A stretch of DNA of 64,000 bases, taken from an uncultured Nitrospirales bacterium (lineage in GTDB: Bacteria; Nitrospirota; Nitrospiria; Nitrospirales; UBA8639). Below are positions 26,580 through 38,900 of this stretch, in pieces. The stretch spans positions 28,501 through 92,500 of the forward strand of contig OY282373.1 in NCBI GenBank assembly GCA_958295805.1. The letters run 5' to 3'. Position numbers and translations under genes: made by a program. The notes under the pieces were generated by a model that saw nothing but the letters and a program-made list of their open reading frames with translations, made no database searches and was not told where the DNA came from. Within the stretch, counting starts at the first letter, position 1; each line of letters opens with the position of its first letter.

Positions 26580-26592
26580 GGGGGGGGGGGGG
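26580..26592 (+). repeat. Homopolymer run of 13 G
   Basis: An uninterrupted G13 preceded by two G6 runs (GTGGGGGGCGTGGGGGG). It lies just before the adhesin remnant and about 400 nt before the start of the giant gene. Such runs vary in length by slippage. It could also form a G-quadruplex. Confidence 0.9.
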
Positions 26593-26599
26593 TAAGCGA

Positions 26600-26994
26600 T
26601 GAGCGGCGTGCTTGCCCCTGTCGTCCGCCTCGATTGCGGAGAACGGCGTGATGGCCACGGTGGCGAACGGGACATTCGCCCCTGTCGCGCCCCTCGTTCT
26701 GCCCGAGGCGACCGACGAGAGAACCCTGAGCGACGCGCGCACACCCTTGACCATGCCGCCGGGCCTGACCTGGCCCCCCGCGACCCGCACCATCGCCGGC
26801 ACGCCGACCGCGGTCACGGCGAAGCGCGCACCGACACCTGGAAGGCGAACGACTCCGAAGACGACGTGGCGACGCTGACGTTCACCATCGCCGTAGCGGA
26901 GAGACCGAGAGTCAGTGTCACGGACGCCGACGCTGTCCATCAATTCACCGAGCGTGTCGGAGGGCGACAACGGCATGATAACCCTGACGTTGGC
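26600..26994 (+). pseudogene. Frameshifted remnant of a Calx-beta/He_PIG adhesin
   Basis: Pieces in different frames resemble parts of the giant protein downstream. LPLSSASIAENGVMATVANG (from about 26612) matches the start of a Calx-beta-like module. MPPGLTWPPATRTIAGTPT matches a putative-Ig (He_PIG) module. After a frame change, TWKANDSEDDVATLTFTIAV completes that module. Then, in yet another frame, LSINSPSVSEGDNGMITLTL begins a new module and stops at the TGA overlapping the giant gene's start. It reads as a collapsed, frameshifted copy of an adhesin gene lying directly upstream of a live one. Confidence 0.6.
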
Positions 26995-29900
26995 ATGAAG
27001 CGGTGGATCGCCGGCTGGCGCCTCCACCTTCTCCCCTTGCTGCTCTTCGCCTTCGCCGCCGCCGCGCCCGATGTCGCCGCGCAGACCCCGTCGCTGTCGA
27101 TCAACTCGCCGAGCGTGACCGAGGGGGACAGCGGCTTTCCGAACATGGTGTTCACGGTGACGTTGAGCCCGGCGAGCAGCCAGCGGGTGACGGTGCAATT
27201 CAGCACCAGGGCGAGCCGCAGCACGGCCACGCCGTCGACGGACTACGGGACGACCAGCGGCACGCTGACCTTCGCGGCGGGGGACACCAGCAAGACCTTC
27301 AACGTGTGGGTGAGGGGCGATACGACCGACGAGACGAACGAGACCGTCGTGGCGGAGATTGGCAACGCGAGTGGCGCGACGGTCTCGACGGGTAGCGGCA
27401 CGGGGACGATCATCGACGACGACGGACCGACGGTGTCGATCAACTCACCAAGCGTGACGGAGGGGGACAGCGGCTCGACGAACCTGACGTTCACGGTGAC
27501 GTTGAGCGCGACGAGCGTCCAGCAGGTGACGGTGGCTTACGCCGACGCCGGGACTGGCACGGCCACATCGGGGACGGATTACACGGCGATCACCGCCGGG
27601 ACGCTGACCTTCGCGGTGGGGACGACCAGCCAGACCTTCAACGTATCGGTGACGGGCGATACGACCGACGAGGCGAACGAGACCGTCGTGGTGACCCTGA
27701 GCAGCCCGACGAACGCGACCGTATCAAGTACAGCGGGTACCGGCACGGGGACGATCACGGACGACGACGGGCCGACGCTGTCGATCAACTCACCGAGCGT
27801 GATGGAGGGGAACAGCGGCTCGACGAACCTGACGTTCACGGTGACGTTGAGCGCCGCGAGCGCCCAGCAGGTGACGGTGGCCTATGCCGACGCCACGACC
27901 GGCACGGCCACGTCGGGGACGGACTACACGGCAATCACCGCCGGGACGCTGACCTTCACGGCGGGGACGACCAGTCAGACCTTCGATGTAGCAGTGACGG
28001 GCGATGTCCTGGACGAGTCGAACGAGACCGTCGTCGTGACCCTGAGCGCGCCGACGAACGCGACGATCTCGACGGCGACCGGCACGGGGACGATCACGGA
28101 CAACGACGCGACGCCATCGATCACGTTGACGGTGGATGATAACAGCGTGGCCGAGGACGACGGGGCGACGACGATCACGGTGACGGCTACGGTGGACGGC
28201 ACGACCCGGTTCGCCGCGGCCACGACGGTGACGGTAAGCGTGGCGGGTAGCGGCACGGCGTCGGCGGTGGACTTCGCGGCGGTGACGGGCTTCGACATCA
28301 CTATCGCGGCGGGCGCGGAGAGCGGTACCGGGACCTTCACGCTGACGCCGACGAACGATGCGCTGGACGAGGCCGATGAGACAGTGACGGTGAGCGGCGC
28401 CTCAGGCAGCCTGACGGTGAATTCGGCCACGATCAGCCTGATGGACGACGACGCGACGCCAACGCTGTCAATCGACTCGCCAAGCGTGACGGAGGGCGAC
28501 AGCGGTTCGGCGACCCTGACGTTCACGGTGACGTTGAGCGCGGCGAGCGGCCAGCAGGTGACGGTAGCCTGGGGGTCGGGGACGGGCGGCACGGCCACGG
28601 CGGGGATGGACTACACGGCGATTACCGGCGGCACCCTGACCTTCGCGGTGGGGACGACCAGACAGACCTTCAATGTATCGGTGACGGGCGATACGACTGC
28701 CGAGCCGAACGAGACCGTCGTGGTGACCCTGAGCAATGCGACGAACGCGACCATCGCGACGGCCACCGGCACGGGGACGATCACGAACGACGACGGGACG
28801 ACGTTGTCGATCAACTCGCCGAGCGTGACGGAGGGGAACAGCGGTTCGACGACCCTGACGTTCACAGTGACCTTGAGCGCGGCGAGCAGCCAGCAGGTGA
28901 CGGTGGCCTACGCCGACGCCGGGACCGGCACGGCCACGTCGGGGACCGACTACACGGCCATCACCGGTGGTACGCTGACCTTCACGGCGGGGACGACCAG
29001 CCAGACCTTCAACGTGTCGGTGACGGGCGATACTACCCCCGAGTCGAACGAGACCGTCGCGGTGACCCTGAGCGGCGCGACGAACGCGACGATCGCGACG
29101 GGTACTGGCACGGGGACGATCACGAACGACGACGCGGGCTTGGTCATCACCCCCACTGCCCTGACCGTGACCGAGGAAGGCCCCGGCAAGTCGTTCACCT
29201 TTGCGCTGGCCTCTAATCCCGGGGACGATGTTGAGATTACGGTCAGATTCCGCGCGGACGAGGGACTCGCGATGAGCACCTTCATTGCCGTCAGGAACAA
29301 TCGGGATTTCTTCATCGAGTTCGGGTACGGCACTTCCATTCCGATCACCGTCACGGCCCTCGCGGACAGCAACAGCCAGGACGAGATCAGGAACATCACG
29401 TATGAGGCGTTCAACTACGGCCCCTCGGGCGAGCGGAATGCGGTGGCGGTCACGGTCATCGACGACGACAAGCCGACCGTATCGCTGTCGCTGTCGCCGG
29501 CGTCGGTCTCGGAGAACGCGGGCGTCTCTACGGTGACGGCGACTCTGAGCGAGGCTTCGACCGCGGCCACCACGATCACGGTGTCGGCGGCGGCGGGGAC
29601 GGGCGCGGATTCTTCCGACTTCACCCTGAGTTCGGCGCGGACGCTGACGATCGCGGCGGGCGAGACGACGAGTACCGGCACGGTGACGATCACCGCCGTG
29701 GACAACGCCCTGGACGAACCGGACAAGAGTGTCACCGTGTCCGGTTCGGCATCGAACAGCGTGGGAGTTCAGCAGCCCTCCGACCAGACGCTGACGATCA
29801 CCGACGACGACGGGCCGACGCTGTCGCTCGACTCGCCGAGCGTGACCGAGGGCGACAACGGTTCGACGAACCTGACGTTCACGGTGACGTTGAGCGCGAC

Positions 29901-32900
29901 GAGCGTCCAGCAGGTGACGGTGGCCTGGGCCGACGCCGGGAGCGGCACGGCCACGTCCGGGACCGACTACACGGCGATCACCGGCGGGACGCTGACCTTC
30001 GCGGCGGGGACGACCAGCCAGACCTTCGACGTGGCGGTGACGGGCGATACGCTGGACGAAGTGAACGAGACCGTCGTGGTGTCCCTGAGCAGCCCGACGA
30101 ACGCGACGATCGCGACGGGTACCGGCACGGGGACGATCACGGACGACGACGGGCCGATGGTGTCGATCGACTCGCCGAGCGTGACGGAAGGCGACAGCGG
30201 CTCGACGAACCTGACCTTCACGGCGACCTTGAGCGCGGCGAGCGGCCAGCAGGTGACGGTAGCCTGGGCGGAGGGGACCGGCGGCACGGCCACGTCAGGG
30301 ACGGACTACGAGGCGATCGCGGGCGGTACGCTGACCTTCCCGGCGGGGACGACCAGCCAGACCTTCAACGTGGCGGTGATGGGCGATACGACCGACGAGT
30401 TGAACGAGACCGTCGTGGTGACCCTGAGCAGTCCGACGAACGCGACGATCGCGACGGGTACCGGCACGGGGACGATCACGGACGACGACGGGCCGACGGT
30501 ATCGATTGACTCGCCGAGCGTGACGGAGGGGAACAGTGGTTCGACGACCCTGACGTTCACGGTGACGTTGAGCGCGGCGAGCGTCCAGCAGGTGACGGTG
30601 GACTACGCCGACGCCGGGACCGGCACGGCCACGTCCGGGACGGACTACGAGGCGATCGCGGGCGGGACGCTGACCTTCGCGGCGGGGACGACCCGCCAGA
30701 CCTTCAACGTGGCGGTGACGGGCGATACGACCGCCGAGGCGAACGAGACCGTCATGGTGGCGCTGGTCAATTCGACGATCGCGACGATCGCGACCGCGAC
30801 CGGCACGGGAACGATCACGAACGACGACGGGGTGACGGTGTCGATCAACTCGCCGAGCGTGACGGAGGGGAACAGCGGTTCGACGAACCTGACGTTCACC
30901 GTGACCTTGGGCGCGGCGAGCAGCCAGCAGGTGACGGTGGACTACGCGGACGCCGGGACCGGCACGGCCACGTCCGGGGCCGACTACACGGCCATCACCG
31001 GTGGCCCGCTGACCTTCGCGGCGGGGACGACCAGCCAGACCTTCAACGTGTCGGTGCTGGGCGAGACGACCGCCGAGTCGAACGAGACCGTCGTGGTGAC
31101 CCTGAGCAACCCGACGAACGCGACGATCTCGTCGGCGACCGGCACGGGGACGATTACGAACGACGACGCGGGCGTGGTCTTCACCCCCACTGCCCTGACC
31201 CTGACCGAGGAAGGCCCCGGCAAGACGTTCACCGTGGCGCTGGCCACTAATCCCGGGGACGGGGTTGAGGTTACGATCAGATTCCTCGCGGACCCCGGGC
31301 TCGCGATGAGCAGCTTCATTGCCTTCAGGAACAATCGGGATGTCTACCTCGATTTCGAGTACGGCAGCGATCCCTTTGAGATGACCGTCACGGCCCTCGC
31401 GGACAGCAACGCCAATGACGAGACCAGGTACATCAGGTACACGACGTCCGGCTACCAAGGCGCCGTGGACGTCACTAACCCCCAGAATGCGGTGCGGGTC
31501 AACGTCATCGACGACGACAAGCCGGCCGTGTCGCTGTCGCTGTCGCCGGCGTCGGTCTCGGAGAACGCGGGCGTCTCTACGGTGACGGCGACGCTAAGCG
31601 AGGCTGTGGCCGTGGCCACCACGATCACGGTGTCGGCGGCGGCGGGGACGGCGGCGGACTCTTCCGACTTCACCCTGAGTTCGGCGAACACGCTGACGAT
31701 CGCGGCGGGCGCGACGACAAGTACCGGCACGGTGACGGTCACCGCCGTGGACAACGCCCTGGACGAACCGGACAAGCGCGTCACCGTGTCCGGCGCGGTA
31801 TCGCACAACGGCGTGGCGGCGCCCGCCGACCAGACGCTGACGATCACCGATGACGATCCCACGCCGACACTGTCGCTCGACTCGCCGAGCGTGACGGAGG
31901 GCGACAGCGGCTCGACGACCCTGACGTTCACGGCGACCCTGAGCGCAGCGAGCAGCCGGTATGTGACGGTGGCTTGGGCCGACGCCGCGACCGGGACGGC
32001 CACGTCCGGGACGGACTACACGGCGATCACCGGCGGGACGCTGATCTTCCCGGCAGGGACGACCAGCCAGACCTTCACCGTGGCGGTGACCGGCGACACG
32101 CTGGACGAAGCGAACGAGACGGTGGTGGTGTCCCTGAGCAACCCGACGAACGCGGCCATATCAAGTACGGCGGGTACCGGCACGGGGACGATCACGGACG
32201 ACGACGCAACGACGGCGACGCTGTCGATCAACTCGCCGACCGTGACGGAGGGTGACAGCGGCTCGACGAACCTGACGTTCACGGTGACCTTGAGCGCGGC
32301 GAGCGGCCAGTCGGTGACGGTGGACTACGCCGACGCCGGGACCGGCACGGCCACGTCGGGGACGGACTACACGGCGATTACCGCCGGGACGCTGACCTTC
32401 GCGGCGGGGACGACCAGCCAGACCTTCAACGTGGCGGTGACGGGCGATACGACCTTCGAGCCGAATGAGACCGTCGTGGTGACCCTGAGCGGCGCGACGA
32501 ACGCGACGATCGCGGCGGGTACCGGCACGGGGACGATCACGAATGATGACGCGGGCCTGATCTTCACCCCCACTGCCCTGACCTTGAACGAGGAAGGCGC
32601 CAGCAAGTCGTTCACCATACAACTGGCCACTGATCCCGGGTTTGATGTTTCGTTCGATATCTTTCCGCCCGCCGGGCTCAGGGTGAATAACAGCACTGGT
32701 ACAATACCCTACGATCTCGACTATGGGGACACTCCGGCGTTCTCCGTCACGGCCCTCGCGGACAGCAACAGCGAGGACGAGACCAAGTATATCCAGTATA
32801 GCGCGTTCAGCTACGGCCCCTCGGGCCGTCGGAATGGGGTGGAGGTCACGGTCATCGACGACGACGAACCGGCCGTGTCGCTGTCGCTGTCGCCGGCGTC

Positions 32901-35900
32901 GGTCTCGGAGAACGGCGGGGTGGCCACGGTGACGGCGACGCTGGGCGAGGCTGTGGCCGCAGCCACCACGATCACGGTGTCGGCGGCGGCGGGTACGGAC
33001 ACGGACGCTTCGGACTTCACCCTGAGCGCGGCGCGGACGCTGACGATCGCGGCGGGCGAGACGACGAGTACCGGCACGGTGACGATCACCGCCGTGGACA
33101 ACGCTCTCGACGAATCGGACAAGAGTGTCACCGTGTCCGGCGCGGCCTCGAGCAGCGCGGAAATTCGGCAACCCACCGATCAGACGCTGACGATCACCGA
33201 CGACGACGGGCCGACGGTGTCGATCGACTCGCCGAGCGTGACCGAGGGCGACAGCGGTTCGACGAACCTGACGTTCACGGCGACCTTGAGCGCGGCGAGC
33301 GTCCAGCAGGTGACGGTGGCCTACGCCGACGCCGGGACCGGCACGGCCACGTCGGGGACCGACTACACGGCGATCACCGCAGGGACGCTGACCTTCGCGG
33401 TGGGGACGACCAGCCAGACCTTCAACGTGGCGGTGACGGGCGACACGCTGGACGAAGCGAACGAGACGGTGGTGGTGTCCCTGAGCAGCGCGACGAACGC
33501 GACGATCGCGACGGGTACCGGCACGGGGACGATCACGGACGACGACGCGACGACGGCGACGCTGTCGATCGACTCGCCGAGCGTGACGGAGGGGAACAGC
33601 GGCTCGACGAACCTGACGTTCACGGTGAGGTTGAGCGCGGCGAGCGGCCAGCAGGTGACGGTGGACTACGCCGACGCCGGGACCGGCACGGCCACGTCAG
33701 GGACGGACTACACGGCGATCACCGGTGGTACGCTGACCTTCGCGGCGGGGACGACCAGCCAGACCTTCAACGTGGCGGTGACGGGCGATACGCTGGCCGA
33801 GTTGAGCGAGACCGTCGTGGTGACCCTGAGCGGCGCGACGAACGCGACGATCGCGACGGCGACCGGCACGGGGAGGATCAGGAACGATGACGCGGGCCTG
33901 GTCTTCACCCCCACTGCCCTGACCTTGACCGAGGAAGGCGCCAGCAAGACCTTCACCGTGACCCTGAGCTCCCGCCCCCCCTCAGAACAGGCTACGATCT
34001 TTCTCTACCCGGACCCCGGCCTCGAGTTGAGCGCCGGTACCGCCGGTACCGCCAGGAACCCTGATAATATCACGTTCAATTTCCGGTGGGGGTTTGACAG
34101 CCCCCGCCAGATCACCGTCACGGCCCTCGCGGACAGCAACGGCAATGACGAGACCAGGTACATCAGGTACAGGACGTCCGGCTACGACGCCGTGGACACC
34201 ACTAACCCCCAGAATGGGGTGCGGGTCAACGTCATTGACGACGACGATCCGACCGTGTCGCTGTCGCTGTCGCCGGCGTCGGTCTCGGAGAACGGGGGCG
34301 TCTCTACGGTGACGGCGACGCTGAACAAGGCTGTGACCGTGGCCACCACGATCACGGTGTCGGCGGCGGCGGGGACGGCGGCGGACTCTTCCGACTTCAC
34401 CCTGAGTTCGGCGAACACGCTGACGATCGCAGCGGGCGCGACGACGAGTACCGGCACGGTGACGGTCACCGCCGTGGACAACGCCCTCGACGAACCGGAC
34501 AAGAGTGTCACCGTGTCCGGCGCGGTATCGCACAACGGCGTGGCGGCGCCCGCCGACCAGACGCTGACGATCACCGACGATGACCCCGCGCCGACGCTGT
34601 CGATCGACTCGCCGAGCGTGACGGAAGGGGACAGCGGCACGACGAACCTGACGTTCACGGCGACGTTGAGCGCCGAGAGCGGCCAGCAGGTGACGGTAGA
34701 CTACGCGGACGCCGGGACCGGGACGGCGACCTCGGGGACGGACTACACGGCGATCACCGGCGGTACGCTGACCTTCGCGGCGGGGACGACCAGCCAGACC
34801 TTCAACGTATCGGTGACCGGCGACGCGCTGGACGAAGTGAATGAGACCGTCTTGGTAACCCTGAGCAGCGCGACGAATGCGACAATCTCGACGGCGACCG
34901 GGACGGGAACGATCACGGACGATGAGACGCTGCCGACGGTGGCGCTGGTGCTGTCGCCGGCGTCGATCTCGGAGAGTGGCGGGGTCTCGACGGTGACGGC
35001 GACGCTGTCGGGGGCATCAAGCGAGGCGGTGACGGTGACGGTGGACGCGGCGGCGGGCACGGGGGCGATTCCCGCGGACTTCGCGCTGTCGAGCGCGACG
35101 ACGCTGACGATCGCGGCGGGGGACACGACGAGTGCGGGCGCGGTGACGGTGACGGCGAACGGGAACGCGGTGGATTCGCCCAATAAGCAGGTGACGGTCT
35201 CGGCGACGGTCTCGGGCGGCAACAATGTCGTGGCGCCGTCGAACGTGATGCTGACGCTGACGGACGATGAGACGCTGCCGACGGTGGCGCTGGTGCTGTC
35301 GCCGGCGTCGATCTCGGAAAGTGGCGGGGTCTCGACGGTGACGGCGACGCTGTCGGGGGCGTCGAGCGAGGCGGTGACGGTGACGGTGGACGCGGCGGCG
35401 GGCACGGGGGCGATTCCCGCGGACTTCGCGCTGTCGGGCACGACGACGCTGACGATCGCGGCGGGGGATACGACGAGTTCGGGCGCGGTGACGGTGACGG
35501 CGAACGGGAACGACGTGGATGCGCCGGACAAGGCGGTGACGGTGTCGGGAACGGTCTCGGGCGGCAACGGGGTGGCGACGCCGTCGAGCGTGACGCTGAT
35601 GCTGACGGACGACGAAGGTACGCCCACCGTGACGCTGGTCCTGTCGGCGTCGTCGATTTCGGAGAATGGCGGGGTGGCGACGGTGACGGCGACGCTGTCC
35701 GGCAAGTCGAGCGCGGCGGTGACGCTCACGGTGTCGACGTCGCCGAGCCCGGGGACCGACTTCACGCTGACGGGCACGACGCTGACCATTGGGGCGGGGG
35801 CCACGACCAGCGCGGGTGCGGTGACGGTGACGGGCGTCGACGACGTCACGGCGGAGGGGAGCGAGCCGGTCACGATTTCAGGGGTGGCCGCGGGCGGCAA

Positions 35901-38900
35901 CGGCGTGATGGCGCCGTCCCCCGTGACGCTGACGCTGACCGACGACGACGCGCCGCAGACGACGCTGCTGCTGTCGTCGTCTGCGATCGGGGAGAACGGC
36001 GGGGTGGCGACGGTCACCGCGACGCTGGACCGGCCGTCGACCGTGGCGGTGACGCTCACGGTGTCGGCGGCGCCGGGGGCGGGGACGGCCTTCACGCTGA
36101 GCGCGGCGAAGACGCTGACCTTCGCGGCGACCGCGACGACCAGTGCGGGCGTGGTGACGGTGACGGCGAGCAACAACGACACGGATGCGCCGAACAAGAT
36201 CGTGACGGTGTCGGGGGCGGCGTCCGACAGCCTCGGCCTGACCAACCACCCGCCCTCCGTGACCCTGACGATCACGGACGACGACGCGGCGCCGAACGCC
36301 ACGCTGTCGCTGAACCCTGCGTCGATTTCCGAGAACGGCGGGACGTCGGCGGTGAGCGCGACGCTCTCGCACCCGTCAAGCGCGGCGACGACGGTGACGG
36401 TGACGGCGGTATCGGGGGCGTTCACGGTGCCTGCGGGGGCGGCGGGCACCATCGTGATTGCAGCCGGGTTGACCACTGCGGCGTCGGACACGGTGACGAT
36501 CACGGCGGTGGACAACGCGACCGACGAGCCGCCCCGGACGGCGACGGTGACGGCGACGCTGACCAACAGCCAGGGCGCGGGGAGTGTGACCGCGGTGACG
36601 CTGACGCTGACGGACGACGAGCCGCTGCCGACTGCGACGCTGGTCCTGTCGGCGTCGTCGATTTCGGAGAATGGCGGGGTGGCGACGGTCACCGCGACGC
36701 TGTCCGGCAAGTCGAGCGCGGCGGTGACGCTCACGGTGTCGACGTCGCCGAGCCCGGGGACCGACTTCACGCTGACGGGCACGACGCTGACCATTGGGGC
36801 GGGGGCCACGACCAGCGCGGGTGTGGTGACGGTGACGGGCGTCGACGACGTCACGGCGGAGGGGAGCGAGCAGGTCACGATTTCAGGGGTGGCCGCGGGC
36901 GGCAACGGCGTGGGGGACCCGTCGAACGTGATGCTGACGCTGACCGACGACGACACGCCGCAGACGACGCTGCTGCTGTCGGCGTCGTCGATTTCGGAGG
37001 ACGGCGGGGTGGCGACGGTCACCGCGACGCTGGACCGGCCGTCGACCGTGGCGGTGACGCTCACGGTGTCGGCGTCGCCGGGGTCGGGGACGGCCTTCAC
37101 GCTGAGCGCGGCGACCACGCTGACCTTCGCGGCGAACGCGACGACCAGTGCGGGCGTGGTGACGGTGACGGCGAGCGACAACGACACGGATGCGCCGGAC
37201 AAGAGCGTGAGGGTGTCGGGGACGGCGTCCGACAGCCTCGGCCTGACCAACCACCCGCCCAACGTGACCCTGACGATCACCGACGACGACGCGGCGCCGA
37301 ACGCCACGCTGTCGCTGAACCCGATGTCGATTTCGGAGAACGGCGGGACGTCGGCGGTGAGCGCGACGCTCTCGCACCCGTCAAGCGCGGCGACGACGGT
37401 GACGGTGACGGCGGTGACGGGCTTCTACACGGTGGGGTCGGACGCGACCATCGTGATCGCGGCGGGTTCGACGTCGAACGCCACGGACACGGCGACGGTG
37501 GCGGCGGTGGACGACGCCACGCACCAGGGCAGCGGCGGGCGTTCGACGACGGTGACGGGCACGGCCGTGAACGCTCAGGCCACCGCCGAATCGGAGACCG
37601 TGGCCGTGACCGGGGCGCCGCTGACGCTGACGGACGATGAGACGCTGCCGACGGTGGCGCTGGCGTTGTCGCCGGCGTCGATCTCGGAGAGTGGCGGGGT
37701 CTCGACGGTGACGGCGACGCTGTCGGGGGCATCGAGCGAGGCGGTGACGGTGACGGTGGACGCGGCGGCGGGCACGGGGGCGATTCCCGCGGACTTCACG
37801 CTGTCGAGCGCGACGACGCTGACGATCGCGGCGGGGGACACGACGAGTGCGGGCGCGGTGACGGTGACGGCGAACGGGAACGCGGTGGATGCGCCCAATA
37901 AGCAGGTGACGGTCTCGGCGACGGTCTCGGGCGGCAACAATGTCGTGGCGCCGTCGAACGTGATGCTGACGCTGACGGACGACGAGACGCTGCCGACGGT
38001 GGCGCTGGCGTTGTCGCCGATGTCGATCTCGGAGAGTGGTGGGGTCTCGACGGTGACGGCGACGCTGTCGGGGGCGTCGAGCGAGGCGGTGACGGTGACG
38101 GTGGACGCGGCGGCGGGCACGGGGGCGATTCCCGCGGACTTCGCGCTGTCGAGCGCGACGACGCTGACGATCGCGGCGGGGGACACGACGAGTGCGGGCG
38201 CGGTGACGGTGACGGCGACCGGGAACACGGTGGATGCGCCCAATAAGCAGGTGACGGTCTCGGCGACGGTCTCGGGCGGCAACAATGTCGTGGCGCCGTC
38301 GAACGTGATGCTGACGCTGACGGACGACGAGACGCTGCCGACGGTGGCGCTGGCGTTGTCGCCGATGTCGATCTCGGAGAGTGGTGGGGTCTCGACGGTG
38401 ACGGCGACGCTGTCGGGGGCGTCGAGCGAGGCGGTGACGGTGACGGTGGACGCGGCGGCGGGCACGGGGGCGATTCCCGCGGACTTCGCGCTGTCGAGCG
38501 CGACGACGCTGACGATCGCGGCGGGGGCCACGACGAGTGCGGGCGCGGTGACGGTGACGGCGAACGGGAACACGGTGGATGCGCCCAATAAGCAGGTGAC
38601 GGTCTCGGCGACGGTCTCGGGCGGCAACAATGTCGTGGCGCCGTCGAACGTGATGCTGACGCTGACGGACGATGAGACGCTGCCGACGGTGGCGCTGGTG
38701 TTGTCGCCGATGTCGATCTCGGAGAGTGGTGGGGTCTCGACGGTGACGGCGACGCTATCGGGGGCATCAAGCGAGGCGGTGACGGTGACGGTGGACGCGG
38801 CGGCGGGCACGGGGGCGATTCCCGCGGACTTCACGCTGTCGAGCGCGACGACGCTGACGATCGCGGCGGGGGCCACGACGAGTGCGGGCGCGGTGACGGT

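Noticed and set aside
26599..26994. N-terminal extension of the giant protein from 26599
   Set aside because: The frame is open, but the residues are basic and unlike the modules. Recognisable module pieces lie in other frames, and a good signal peptide starts at 26995.
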